From positions 306,671-370,670 of the forward strand of contig MU129999.1 in NCBI GenBank assembly GCA_015039465.1: DNA of 64,000 nucleotides. Direction: 5' to 3'. The DNA is from Phlegmacium glaucopus (Eukaryota > Basidiomycota > Agaricomycetes > Agaricales > Cortinariaceae). Every line of letters begins with the position of its first letter. Within the stretch, counting starts at the first letter, position 1. A program made the translations under genes and the position numbers. Of this stretch, positions 1 through 11,323 are shown one piece after another. Under the pieces are notes generated by a model. That model searched no databases and was not told where the DNA came from. It saw nothing but the letters and a program-made list of their open reading frames with translations.

Positions 1-69
1 TGGAAGACAAAGACTTGTACTTTAGCCAAAGTAGTGTCACAAGTGTTACCAAAGTCACAAGTGTTACAA

Positions 70-620
70 AGAGAACACATGGGTAAATAAAGAGAGCCGG
101 GCTACTGGGTGCAAATCCAAAAAGGGATATTTGCGGAATGGTTACAAATAATTAACTGGAATAACAATAAGAACAATAATGGGTTTCAGAGGGACCAATG
201 ATGGGTCATAGCAAACCCAAAACAATTACACAAAAGAGTTTATTGTTTTATTTTGTATAAGTAAAGTACAGCAACTTGTAAATAAATTATTGGATTGTAG
301 CTTTCTTACCCCCACCAATATCAGTTGGTGTTTAAGAAATAAAGTAACAAACCTTTCAAATCAACAACAAGAGAAAGAAATTATTATTAAGTGTATTGGT
401 TACACTATTGGTTTTGCATTGGTTGCAATTATTTTAAGTGTATTAGTTACACTATTGGTTATTGAAGTTAGTCTTTGAAATTTGGATAAATATACAAAGT
501 TATTCACAACTTAAAAGTGAAATCATTATTGTGAGAATCAATAAATAAATTGGAATGGCTATACTTCCTAGGAAGCCCGATATAAATTGTTGTTTGTGTT
601 GTTATAAAACACCAACCAGA
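70..620 (+). repeat. LTR-like sequence, copy 1 (probable solo LTR)
   Basis: This stretch is matched, with many differences, by the reverse complement of about 15285-15830. Shared landmarks include the start of a block at 85 (aaataaagag), a block at 293-370 (attgtagctttctt, then ataaagtaacaa), and ggctatacttcctaggaagc near 556. The length of about 500 bp and the absence of coding capacity fit an LTR of one family present as two old, separately inserted copies in opposite orientation. The exact ends and a target duplication are not resolved, partly because copy 1 lies at the window edge. Confidence 0.5.
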
Positions 621-1380
621 GAGCAGTGGACCAGTCTTTAGGTCAAGAGACTCCCTGTCGTTCGTTTAGGGAAGGTGTAACCTTGACTTGTAACACACAG
701 AGGTAAGGGGTGAGAATAGAGATGAAGGAGGATGAGGATGAATGAGAAAGAGTCTTCAGTAAGACTATAGCAGTTGACAGTTGGTTGACAGTGAGGGACT
801 GAAAAAGCGAACTTAGAAGGATTAAGGAAGAGGATGAGGAAGAATAAGAGGGAGTCTTCAGCAAGACTATGGCAATTGACAGTGGGGGACAGTAACAGAT
901 AAAAAGCTGAAAAAGCGAACTTGAGGGAGGAATTCACTGGAATTCCACTGAGAGGATGACTGTGGGGAGTAAGAATGAATTGAGATAAACTAACTATCCA
1001 GGTACAAAAGAGCAGTATTTATACCCTATGGATGAGGCTATGTAGAACAATAAAAAAGAAAGAAGTACGTGCTGTCAAAGGAAGAATGATGAAGAGAGGA
1101 CAGCTGCGAGAAGAACAGAACAATGAAAAAGAAGAAGGAATAATAAAAGAATCTGTAAAGTGTCAAAGTGTGAGAGAAAAGAAGAGAAGGCAGTGTACAT
1201 AGTCCAATAGCAAAAATACATCGACTCCATAGGTGTGTGGTCATGTCAAATATGTGAAAGGTCCTGAGTCAACACTTGAAAGGCGCAGCCTTGTTCCCGA
1301 GAAAATACTACTTGCCCATGATCCCATGTTGTGCAGCCTTGATAACACTTGACACTCTGTGAGAATAATCCTCTGCTGCT
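621..1380. other. No gene; purine-rich tract with short imperfect duplication
   Basis: A purine-rich stretch follows the LTR-like sequence. Positions about 742-822 and 851-925 are an imperfect duplication; both contain a gtcttcag.aagactat core and end in aaaaagcgaactt. This may be internal sequence of the same retroelement family, but no protein domain is readable on either strand. Confidence 0.35.
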
Positions 1381-1383
1381 GAT

Positions 1384-1884
1384 TCATCTGCAATTCCTGC
1401 TTAGTTGTGATCCTCCTGGACTTCCTAAATTGTCATAAAGAGGGTGGGAAGGCTTCAGGTACCACGTGAATGTTGGTTTTGGCAGTGAATGATAAGATAA
1501 GAGGTAGATAATCAAGGATAAGGGACTGAGTGCGATCCAGGAGCGAGGTATGGCAAGGTAGATAGCGGAGGGGAAGACTTGTGGGTCCATAGCCACAACA
1601 ACAATGACAAAGCCTTTTACATAATGGGAGATGTAGCTGATGTGTCCATAAAGAGGCCATTCTTGAAATGATGGGCCATAGATGCGATCAAACACGAGCC
1701 AATGACCGATGTGAATAGTAGATTGATCGCTTTGTTGTATCACTAGCCAAGGGACAAACAGATGGTAGATGTTAAGGAGCATGTTGATAGTGTAAATGAT
1801 TGAGAACATAGTGGAAGACATTGAGGATATGATGGGTGATGAGGATGTTAACATCGAACAAATGAATTTATTGACCAGGAACAC
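1384..1884 (-). CDS. Hydrophobic open frame, unrecognised (probable gene fragment)
   Basis: A 166-codon open frame on the minus strand encodes a strongly hydrophobic product with several candidate membrane segments and no motif I recognise. Its first third lies inside a 303-bp tandem duplication, and the second copy of that duplication no longer supports the same frame. No splice structure or neighbour supports a host gene. It is more likely a fragment of an old gene or transposon than a working gene. Confidence 0.2.
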   Translation of the reverse strand: MFLVNKFICSMLTSSSPIISSMSSTMFSIIYTINMLLNIYHLFVPWLVIQQSDQSTIHIGHWLVFDRIYGPSFQEWPLYGHISYISHYVKGFVIVVVAMDPQVFPSAIYLAIPRSWIALSPLSLIIYLLSYHSLPKPTFTWYLKPSHPLYDNLGSPGGSQLSRNCR

Positions 1885-2296
1885 GATTCAGGGCTGCTTC
1901 CAAAATAGGTAAGTGAATTCAAAGTCCGCTTATTTTCATGATGGCAACTTTTAAGCTTTGTTCTCATGCTACCAATCAGTATTGGTGCGCGATAATGTGA
2001 GCCAATGACCGATGCGAATAGTGGATTGATCGCTTTGTTGTATCACTAGCCAAGGGACAAACAGATGGTAGATGTTAAGGAGCATGTTGATAGTGTAAAT
2101 GATTGAGAACATAGTGGAAGACATTGAGGATATGATGAGCGGATGAGGATGTTAACGTCGAACAAATGAATTTATTGACCAGGAACACAATTCAGGGCTG
2201 CTTCCAAAATAGGTAAGTGAATTCAAAGTCCGCTTATTTTCATGATGGCAACTTTTAAGCTTTGTTCTCATGCTACCAATCAGTATTGGTGCGCGA
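1696..2296 (+). repeat. 303-bp direct tandem duplication
   Basis: Positions 1696-1993 and 1999-2296 are nearly identical direct copies; both start gagccaatgaccgatg and end with attggtgcgcgata. Differences are few (for example gatgtgaatagtag against gatgcgaatagtgg), so the duplication is younger than the surrounding decay. Confidence 0.85.
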
Positions 2297-2299
2297 TAG

Positions 2300-3508
2300 C
2301 AATTGTGGGGCCTGCCGGGGCCTCAATGCAGTCCAATCTGACCTCTAGAGAGTCTAGCCTGTCGGCCAGTCATCGAAGGATGGAGGAGAGGTCATCAGTA
2401 GGAGTAGGGGTAGGAGGCATGGTCTGATTGGGGAGCAATGAGCACGGGGGTAGATGCTGGCAAGTACAAGACGAGCGCAGATGCTAGACACTGGCAAGGA
2501 CACAGAGTGATGCGAAGACGGGGTAGGATTTGGGTAATAGTTCCACGTATATAACAACGGTACTATAGGGCAGTGTGAACTGGAGTAGGGGGTGGGGAGC
2601 AGGCTAGAGAGGGGCGAGCTCGTAGAGACCTTAGAATTATGTTAGAGAACATAAGGAACCCAGGAATCAAGTTGAATTCTAAGGTGCTTATCAAAGATAA
2701 GCACCTTACACCTATATACTACAAGCATGGGAGCTGATACGACTATATACGGCTAGTACATAATAGAAGGTAGGGTGAGGTAGATACCAAGAATAGATAC
2801 TGACATCATCAGCGAAGGGTCAACTACTACAATGATGGAAGGGAGTCCGTAAAGGGTAGGAAGGGGAATGCAGTATGTAATACTATCATAGAGTGAAAGT
2901 GAAAGTAAGTAATACTAAGAACCCTAACACAAGGTAGTTATATATTACTATGCAAAACCATGGTGTTGTGATCAGGTGAGGGCTACAGAAGATGAGTTTG
3001 TGGGGTGAACTCAAAATCTTTGGCTAGCTACATTACATAAGTGAATTGTGGATGTCACATGTTGGGGCAGACATGTGGAGGGGCAGAATCTCAAGTTCTG
3101 GAACTCTTTGACAAAGTTTGGGTAGTCTCACCTGACATAAGTGACACATGTAGCTTTATAACCAGTGAACAAGGAGTGTGTTGTCTAGGTTAACTTCTGC
3201 TCAGTGCTCTCTGACAACAACCAGCTTAGCATTTGCCACATCAAGTCACACCTGAATTAGGTTTAGAAAAAAAAACATAATCTATAATATCATTCTACAA
3301 GGACAAGAAAACTGACAAATTTCAAATTGAGTTCATTACAGTTTCAACTGCCTTAAACCTCAATTGATACCTCTGGATAACTTCTTTTATATCATTTTCA
3401 CTCCAGTCTGCTCCTGTCTGCTCAAAAACTGATTTTTGCCAAGTTACAAGCCCTATATCATACTCTGAACAATTGTTTTAAAATATAGATGAATAAAGGC
3501 AGTTAGAG
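2300..3508. other. Intergenic, nothing recognised
   Basis: I see no supported gene, RNA or intact mobile element. Short open frames here lack introns, motifs or matching codon bias. Confidence 0.4.
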
Positions 3509-5333
3509 GAGGTCTTTACACTCCCCCACGTCTTCCTGGAGGAATCCTGGTGGATTCCTACCTATTCCGGGAGGATTCCTGGAGGATTCCGGGAGGAATT
3601 TTCTACCAGCCAATTCCCCCTGAAATTGACATTCCTGGCTCTTCCCAGTCCAGGAGGATTCCAGGTGGATTCCTGGTACACAATGAAATTGATACCAGGA
3701 TTACCGGAATTCCTTAGGAATCCCCAACACAGAATCCACCCGGAATCCTGGGAATTCCTGGTACTACCATTATATATTATGTATTATTAATATTTAAAAG
3801 TAAAATACTAAAACATCAGTAATTCATACTATATATAGGTTAATTGTAATTCATATATTAAAGGTGGCAATGCCTTGCCGCCATTTAAATTTTGAATTTT
3901 GTTCAGGCCACGAGGTGTGGTCACGTGACCGCACATGACAATATTTCCCAAATCAACAAATGTTAGTAATATACTCCGTCATCTCACAACCACCACCATC
4001 GCAACCACCCCAGAACTACGACAACGACAACCAAGACACAACGATGATGATGGATGACAACGAGGATGGAGGAGGAGGAGGAGGACGACCAACAACGACC
4101 AACAATGGCCAACAACGGCCAACAACAGCGACGGTGACGACGATGGCTACCCCCCTAACCAGGGGGGTTTTCGGTTTTTATTTTTTTATTTTCTTATTTA
4201 TTTTGATTCATTGACGACTACCGGCAGCATACAGCGACGATGACGACCTCCCTCCCATCCACCACCTCCACCTCGACACACCACCACTCCCTCACCCCCC
4301 CTTTACCGGGGGGGTTTTTTTAATCCTTATGCTTCAAACGACGACAGCTACCCCCCCCTGAACAGGGGGGTTTTTATTCTATTTCAACTGACGACAATGG
4401 TTACCCCCCTGTACGGGGGGGTTTCATTTTATTTCAACGGACAACGTCGAACGAACAACAGACAACGACGGATGATGACAGCTACCCCCCCCCTGTACAA
4501 GGGGGGGTTATTTTTATTTCATTTATTTTAGTACGCTACCAGGACAACCACCACCACGCACGACGACCACCACCCCCCCTCACTGGGGGGGGGTTATTTT
4601 TATTCTTATTTGATTTCTCTGACGACAGGTATGATGACGAGGACCCACATTGACAACACCCAAACGACACACCCAAACGACAACACGTGCAAACGACAAC
4701 ACGTGCAAACGACAACACGTATGGACAACACGTACAAACGACGACGCATATGAACAACAACAACACACGCGTACGACAACCCCCCTCACAGGGGGTTTAT
4801 TTATTTATTTAATATACTATCACAGCCCTCACACGACAACAACAACAACCCCCTCGCCGGGGTTCATTTTAATTTTAATATACTACAATCATAACCCCTT
4901 CACAGGGGTACATTTTAGTTTAATTAATAGGTTATTAATAAGTGATTAGTGTACTTGTATATAATTTTCAATATATATCTTGCAATAAAAAAATCAAGGA
5001 AAAATTAAATTAAATAAAACAAGTCAATGACTTAGCTGATTTCACCAGAATTCCACCAGGAACTCACCAGGAATTCACCAGGATTCCACCAGGATTCCAC
5101 CAGGAATACCAGGAATACCAGGAATACCAGGAATACCAGGAATCCACCAGGAATTAATGAGGAATCCACCAGGAATTAGATAGGAATCCCAGGAATCCAC
5201 CCGGAATCCACCCGGAATCCATGAGGAATATTCTCATTTACCAGGAATTCCTGGATTCCTGGAGGATTCCTCCAGGATTCCGGGCAGTCCAGGTGGATTC
5301 CTGGAGGAAGACGTGGGGGAGTGTAAAGTTCAG
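3509..5333 (+). mobile_element. TIR element with internal hairpin array, copy 1
   Basis: A non-coding 1825-bp element. The left end reads GAGGTC then TTTACACTCCCCCACG; the right end is its complement, CGTGGGGGAGTGTAAA then GTTCAG. The 9-bp target duplication CAGTTAGAG lies at 3500-3508 and 5334-5342. Inside both ends are about 250 bp of degenerate iterated words (GGATTCC, GGAATTCC, CCAGGAAT). Next inward at 3919-3930 is the 12-bp palindrome GGTCACGTGACC. The centre (4150-4908) holds nine G/C-run hairpins. There is no transposase, so it is non-autonomous. The 8-9 bp target duplication fits the hAT or Mutator classes; the terminal bases do not decide between them. Confidence 0.85.
4150..4908 (+). 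repeat. Array of nine C-run/G-run hairpins with T tracts
   Basis: Nine stems, each a run of 4-8 C, a loop of 4-6 nt, a matching run of 4-9 G and then a T-rich tract, lie at about 4150-4167, 4294-4314, 4351-4370, 4404-4421, 4485-4507, 4573-4593, 4780-4795, 4849-4862 and 4894-4908. Spacers are rich in CAACGACGA-type words. Stem length falls toward the right end. The form mimics bacterial intrinsic terminators, but the host is a eukaryote and no gene ends here. Confidence 0.85.
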
Positions 5334-5596
5334 CAGTTAGAGTCAGAGTTCCATCAGGTTGGAACATACAAGGGGGTGTAGGAATTATAAAAATGGCATG
5401 GGGTCAGTAATTTTTCTTAAGGCATTTTGACCTAACCCTCTCCCTCCTTCCAAAAAGGGTATGTTTTCATCCAAATTAGGTATTTTTGATGGGATGTGGT
5501 TGGATCATCCAGTTATAGGTAGTCTCCATATGTTTTCTGACTCTCCATATATTTTTTAACAAACTTTTATCACTTAAAAACATAAATAACCTGGCC
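5334..5596. other. Spacer between elements
   Basis: Begins with the right-hand target duplication of the hairpin element; nothing else is recognised. Confidence 0.4.
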
Positions 5597-5977
5597 TGTT
5601 ACACCTTCAAATGATTCAGGTATACTGATTGTTAACAGTTGTTTACAATGTTTGTTTTGAGTTCAATCTGAGGACTTGCACTATGCAGACTGTTTAAAGT
5701 CCAAAGAAGCAGTTGTCTTTGAGAGAGAATAAGAGTGTAGAGGATTGTCTATTAAAGACTAGGTAAAGTATATGTTACAATGTACAAAGGTTTATATACT
5801 GAAAAGGTAGATGAAATGCATGAAGTAAAAGTAAGTAAAACATGTGTTCAACACATGTATAAAAGTAAACAATAACCACATGTAGGTGAAACAATGAAAG
5901 TTGCATGTTGAACACATGTGTGATAAAGTAAAAAGAAATGAAAAGAGTGTGTATGCAGCGTGTATGAAATCATAACA
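5597..5977 (+). mobile_element. Solo LTR (TGTTACA...TAACA family), copy 1
   Basis: 381 bp starting TGTTACACCTTC and ending ATCATAACA, flanked by the exact 5-bp target duplication TGGCC (5592-5596 and 5978-5982). It is homologous along its length to the LTR at 6872-7668 and shares ends with those at 9586 and 22591. Solo form implies recombination between two LTRs of a full element. Confidence 0.9.
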
Positions 5978-6354
5978 TGGCCCAGAAGGCAAACATGAAC
6001 TGTATATAGCTATGTTATGATGATACAAGGGCAGAAATACTGTCTAGTAGCAGGAAAAGTGTGTTTAAAGTGATATTAGAAAAAAAATTACGCCCCCAGC
6101 AGGTAACCCCCCCTCCTCAGGTCACAGACTAAAATACTGGGACCCCCTTGGGAACACAGTCCTTCATGCTAGATTGAAGCTCAGAATGTTGTAAGACAAG
6201 ATCCTTAAAATTTTCCTTGAGAGGTGAAGAATCCTGAATTTGATGAGCAGAATTAAACCCACTTATAAGTTCAGAGCTAATTCCTCCTTATTTGCCATCA
6301 TTTCAACCCCCTGTTCTCTTATAAGTTCAATAGCTTGATCATGAATAAAGTCCT

Positions 6355-6560
6355 CAGGCTGGGCACAGGTGCACCCCAGGCCACAAGTTACTCACAGGTA
6401 TTTACATGCCAAAATCCATACCCAGATCTGCAAGGATTTTTTCCTATGGATCAGGATCCACAGGTCAAAAACCTGCAGATAGTGGGTTTTCACAGGTAAC
6501 CCTCAAACACCAGGTATTCACAGGTACCCAGAGGTATACCCCCAGGTAATCCTCTAAACA
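6355..6560 (-). repeat. Iterated CAGGTA words, putative hAT element end
   Basis: Short words CACAGGTA and CCAGGTA recur many times next to a GGGCACAGGTGCACCC sequence. Subterminal repeats of short words are typical of hAT ends, and this block lies just downstream of the hAT transposase tail at 6621-6908. No partner end or target duplication was found. Confidence 0.35.
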
Positions 6561-6620
6561 CAATCAAATTTGAAAATTTTACATAACAAGTGTCAAGGGC
6601 ATTAAGTGAGCCTAACAACA

Positions 6621-6908
6621 TCAGAATCCCCCATCAGTCACCTTTTGCTTCTTGTTAGGTCTTTTGTGTTTATCTTTGAATAACTGAATGATCTGGTCAG
6701 ATAATGAGTGTTGAAGCTTTGATATAGTGAGGCCTCCTTGAGAAAAAGACTGCTCAACATCAGTTGAACTTGCCAGAATATAAAGACTCAGAATCAATAA
6801 GATAAATTTATAATTGTCAAGAAAAATCATCACCTGGGATAGACATAAAATATAATGCCATCGCAGCCAAGTGTTTACAACTTCAAATGATTTAGGTACT
6901 CTGATCAT
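6621..6908 (-). pseudogene. hAT-family transposase, C-terminal dimerisation fragment
   Basis: The minus-strand frame encodes ILASSTDVEQSFSQGGLTIS followed by KLQHSLSD, the conserved pattern of the hAT C-terminal dimerisation domain in basidiomycete transposases, and then a basic tail (FKDKHKRPNKKQK). The stretch normally between the LSD block and the FKDK tail is missing, so there is an internal deletion. The rest of the transposase (DDE/RNase H fold, BED finger) is absent. The right end is cut by the solo LTR that starts at 6872, so part of the apparent N-terminus is LTR sequence. It is non-functional. Confidence 0.7.
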
Positions 6909-7668
6909 TAACAGTTGTTACAATGTTTGTTTCAAGTTTCAATCTGAGGACTTGAGCTTTGCAGACTGTTTAAGGTCTAAAGAAGCTGTCATCTTTGAGA
7001 GAGAATATGTTACGAACGCTTCTTTTTCTTTTCTTTATCTCCACCGACCACATGCTCGTTTCACCCATATGCACCTTACACATTTCTTTCATTTCCGCTA
7101 CCACATGTTTTCCTCTCTCTTTTCATCATATGCTTGTTTCACCTATTTATACCTACACAACATGCCTCACATGCGGACGCCTTACCTTATGCACGACTCT
7201 CTCTATTAGTATAAATACCGTATTTACTCTCTTGTACTACCTTAGCTAATTCTTGAGACTCTAACCTCGGTTACTTTGCTCTAGACATTTTCAAACTCTT
7301 AAGACGCTGCCTCGAGACTCATCTCTTGGTAATCTTCTGAGCTCATCGAACGAACGAACGAACTCTTATACGACTGTTTACGGCCAGAAGCCTCTGAGCC
7401 GTTCGAAGTTGTAACAGAATAAGAGTAGAGAGTTTGTCTATTAAAGACTAGGTAAAGAATATTGTACAATGTCTAGACATTTATATACTAAAAGAGTGAA
7501 TGAAATGCATGAGGTGAAAGTAAGTAAAACATGTGTTTGACACATGTATGAAAACAAGATGATAATAGCATGTAGGTGAAACAATTAATGTCTCATGTAG
7601 AACACATGTGTGACAAAGTAAAATAAAAACGAAAAGAGTGTGTACACAGTGTGTATGAAATTGTAACA
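6872..7668 (+). mobile_element. Solo LTR copy 2, interrupted by a nested LTR
   Basis: Starts TGTTTACAACTTC and ends TTGTAACA, with the exact 5-bp target duplication CCAAG at 6867-6871 and 7669-7673. Removing the nested insertion at 7008-7416 leaves an LTR of about 380 bp that aligns with 5597-5977. It landed at the hAT transposase fragment. Confidence 0.9.
7008..7416 (-). mobile_element. Nested solo LTR, same superfamily, opposite strand
   Basis: 409 bp starting TGTTACGAACG and ending CGAAGTTGTAACA, flanked by the exact 5-bp duplication GAATA (7003-7007 and 7417-7421). Its reverse complement begins TGTTACAACTTCGAAC like the other family members. It lies entirely inside the LTR 6872-7668 and is therefore younger than its host. 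Confidence 0.9.
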
Positions 7669-7921
7669 CCAAGGGATGCCCAGCCACCTGCATGGCTGAT
7701 CAATATGTGATTGGATCTTGCTGTGTGTTGACAATTGGGCTACTGAGCCACTCATTGAGAGCATCAATGGGGGCAGAGTTGTCTTTGAGAGACTCAAGCA
7801 TCAGGAAAAACACTTTGGCTCTAAGAGTCTCTCAGAGCAATCTCAAAAATTTTAAGTGTATAAAATCATTAATAATGCATTTGAAACATATTTATTTTTT
7901 TGAGGTTGGTCTGAAAGACTC

Positions 7922-8282
7922 TGTTAGGGGACACCCAATTTATTGCCCAAACCTGAACCAACTCCCAAACCCAAACCTGTATATTCCACTACACTGACAC
8001 ATTCAACTTCCATCATCTTGACCAACTCACCCCTGAACCCTCACCCAACTCCCAATCAGGCCCAAACCAAAACCAACCTGACTCACTTTCACTTTCATGT
8101 CAGAATCACACCACTTTTATTTCCATTTATTTATTTTACATGACACCATTTCTTATTTTATTTTCATAACCCCTTTATCTCCTTATTGGTACTTAAATAC
8201 CTTATCCTAGCAGGGATCCACATCCTTTCCTCTTTGGATCCCCTGCTAGTCTGACTAAGTCAGTACTGCAGTTGCCCTAACA
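7922..8282 (+). mobile_element. LTR-like element TGTTAGGGGACACCC...GCCCTAACA, short copy
   Basis: 361 bp sharing both ends with 30788-31766: it opens TGTTAGGGGACACCCAATTT and closes with a GACTAAGTCAG block and GCAGTTGCCCTAACA. A TACTTAAATACC TATA-like stretch and the repeated GGATCC words near the right end are also shared. Compared with the 979-bp copy it lacks about 600 bp. Its flanks do not show a clean target duplication. Confidence 0.7.
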
Positions 8283-9000
8283 GCTAAACACTCCTGATTT
8301 AGATTAATAATCACACAATGTCAATTAATAATCAGCCAGCAGTACCAAAAAACCAGGATTTCTATTATTAACCACAGAACTGTACTAAATGCTACTGGTA
8401 ACTAAATTATGGTAAATACTGTGGAACTAGCCAGACTAGTTCCTACAATCAGTCATATCAGTCACACATGCACAGCTTGGCAAAATCTTGGTTACAAGTT
8501 AACTATGAGTCCTATCTATAGCATTCTTTTTTTTCTTTTTTTCTCTATAAATTATAAAAATTATAATTAATGGAGATTCTGCTGCAAGCTGGCTGTGTAT
8601 CAAATATTGATGAACCCGTTTTCTTATTCAGGTTTTTAAGGTTTGGGCAAAGGGTGTTCTATTAAGGTTTTGAGTCAGGCTTTTCTGGTCCAAATTCTCA
8701 ATGGCATATCTATGCACACAACACATATTCCCATGGTTCCTCTCTTCCTTCAGTACCATCATCATTGTACTTCATCCTTCTCTGTAAAGGCCTGCATCTG
8801 TCCTAGTACTGTAATCTCTTATGTAGTATTATACTTTAGTTTAAGGTTCTTGGTGTTTAAATTTGTATTTGTGTCTTGAAATTACATTGAATAGTTGTTG
8901 ATGGACACATTTTGTGTACTACATTTCCATGACAGAAAATTTCATTTAATGCACCTAAAACATGGTACTTCTAATTTCCTACAGCCAGAAACAAAACACC
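8283..9000. other. Intergenic, nothing recognised
   Basis: No supported gene or repeat. Confidence 0.35.
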
Positions 9001-9330
9001 CCAGTACAACTCATGACAATGGTCTTCTTGTAGTTATCAAAGGTGATCATTGTTGAAAGTATGTCAGATGAATTCATCACTGACATGGTGATGTGGAATT
9101 GACAATAATTTTAGCTGTTGTTAGGAGAGTCAAAGAATCTGCAGATATATTAACTGACAAACACTTAGAACTTCATCCAGACTATCTGTGCACAACAACA
9201 GAAACACCTGCAGCAAAGAATTTGAACAAAAATCTCATGATGTTGCTCCATACCACCTATAAAAATGCAAATACCCAGATACTTACTGCTGGCATTCTTT
9301 CTTTTTCTAACATTTACCTCATGTACTGTT
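9001..9330 (+). pseudogene. Degenerate coding remnant, family unknown
   Basis: Broken frames read a protein-like sequence (NGLLVVIKGDHC, then ELTIILAVVRRVKESADILT and HLELHPDYLC) with a frameshift or stop between them. The composition looks once coding, and I suspect a transposon-associated protein because everything around is mobile DNA. I cannot name it. Confidence 0.3.
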
Positions 9331-9585
9331 GATTATATTTTTTAAACTGCAATGAAATGCCATAATTTTTTCTTGCAGGTGGACCATTTAGAAGTCCTAT
9401 TTGGTTTTCAGCCAACATGGTTTTATCAAAATTCTCTGAAGTCAATGACATCCAAAATAACCATCCCACATGTACTTAAGTATACTATCAAGGCAAAAGT
9501 GCATGCCCAGTGGCAAAACAGATAGTTTGAAGTGTCTCAGGCTGTCATTTGATCAAAATTGTAAGTTATACTATTGTAGATATAA

Positions 9586-10007
9586 TGTTACAACTTTGAA
9601 CAGTTCAGATGACTCTGACCATAGACAGTCATATAAAGATAGATTTGTTTGGTTCTATGAGCTTGAAAGAATACCAAGAGAACATTGTCTTAGGAGTTTG
9701 AGGAAGATCAAGATAGAAAAGTTGGTATGATTCTCAAGAACTAGCTAGAGAATACAGTTGGTGTAAATACAGTATTTATACTGAATAGATGAGTTGTGCA
9801 TAGGTATGAGTTGTCTGCATGAAAAGGGTGAGTCATAGGTAAAAATAGAGATGACTCATGCAATGAGTCATATGCATGTCAATGAAACAATGAAAAGAGT
9901 AAGGTAAACATATGTAAATGGGAATGAAAAGAAAGAGTAAAGCATGTGTAAGTGAAATGACATCATGTTTGGTGGAGTTAAAGAAAAGAAAAATAAAGTT
10001 TGTAACA
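9586..10007 (+). mobile_element. Solo LTR copy 3
   Basis: 422 bp starting TGTTACAACTTTGAAC and ending TTTGTAACA, flanked by the exact 5-bp duplication TATAA (9581-9585 and 10008-10012). It aligns along its length with 22591-23000 and carries an internal TACAGTATTTATA promoter-like box. Confidence 0.92.
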
Positions 10008-10621
10008 TATAATTTGCATATATAGAAGTACACTGTAAGCAGGGAATGAACATGCAACTTCATAGACCAACATATCATTGCTAGCTTACATGGAGTTACA
10101 CTCAACTATTCTTATATCATGACCAATGCCAGCCAAAGTGTAACCTCAAGTTTTTGACACCTCAGATCTCAAGCTTCAGAAGGACTCATAATGCCAGATG
10201 TAGCCACAGCCCACAACCCAAGTATCTGAGGCTGTAAAAATTGAGGTCAAATGAAAATTGATACAAAAAGAGATCTATCCTTTGCACCTCTCATTCAACA
10301 TGTCCATTCCACAACTGCCATCCTTTTTCAGTGTATCCTCATATGTAAGGTTGGGTTTGACCAGGATGGTCTGAGCTTTATGAGCTTTGAGAAGGGCTTT
10401 AGAGTACTCCCCAATGACAGCCTTGGAATCTTCACAAACATTCAACAATCATACATTAAAATGAAAAATAAATGGTTACTCCTCTGGATGACCCTGCAAT
10501 GACAGGTGTGACAGAGAAGCTTTTATGTGGCATGGAAATCTGAATATTGTAAAACAGTTGAATAAAATGAGTCTTCAATCCCAAATAGACTTACATTGCC
10601 ATTATTTCCATGATTGGAGGA

Positions 10622-11306
10622 CTACTGCTCCACTGCTGCCAGCCAGTGTCTCAACATATCCATGGAGCAGGAGAGAAAGGAGTATGTCTGAGACTGTTGT
10701 TCAGAGTCAGCATGACAAAAGCAGCCAGAGACAAAGTGGAAAATACCTTGAGTCATTCCTTTCATAAATTCTGCATGAGGGCTTTGAGGAATTGAAAATG
10801 GGGCATCAACCAAAATTTGTTGCCATAATAGGATAGAAAAAAGAAATCATGCAGATCTGAAATCAATGCATAAATGGGTGGTTGAGGTTCAAGCTCTATG
10901 TCATGGTTCAACTTCATTGCAGCTTGATCAATATAATTAGATGTTGAGTATATGGCAACTAATGAAAATGTCTTACAGACTAGCTCCAACAATCCCAGTT
11001 TTGCATAAATGAGGATTTCAGCTTGGTAACAACCAGGATAAGATTATTAAACATGAATACTTCATGTTCAATTTGCCTGCCAGATGTCTCTGGTGGCATT
11101 GGTGGTTTGGGCATAGTGATGAGGTGTCCACTGAAAAGTGATAATATTGGAACATACTGTACCACTGCACTAGGTGTTAGATGTGGACAGGTAGGTTGAA
11201 CCTTACTAACCACTTCCAAAAGCTGTACTCTTGCTTCTTCATGTTTCTGATTCATAGGCTCTTGGTATACTTGGGTTGTGGGCCATTGCTCTGCATGGAA
11301 ATACAA
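10622..11306 (-). pseudogene. Decayed paralogue of the 414-aa protein encoded at 55609-57236
   Basis: On the minus strand, in two or three frames, it reads TTQVYQEPMNQKHEEARVQL, YVPILSLFSGHL, GRQIEHEV, then IYALISDLHDFFFLSYYGNK and EFMKGMTQGIF. These parallel, in order, blocks of the intact gene at 55.6-57.2 kb (TQDVYREKSDQTREEARIRI, YIIPILALFHGRI, GGQVEHEV, VYGLLTDLTYFKFYSYDPQ). A frameshift is visible near 10765-10810, and the N-terminal third and C-terminus are missing. The neighbouring hairpin-array element begins at 11324. It is a dead copy. Confidence 0.6.
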
Positions 11307-11323
11307 GTCTTACTTGTATTATA

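Noticed and set aside
4658..4752. CRISPR-like array (CAAACGACAACACGTG words)
   Set aside because: The words are adjacent without distinct spacers and form part of the simple-repeat spacer of the hairpin element; there is no cas gene, and the organism is a fungus.
4150..4908. Bacterial-type intrinsic terminators
   Set aside because: The shape fits, but the host is a eukaryote, nothing is transcribed into them that I can see, and they lie in an array inside a transposon.
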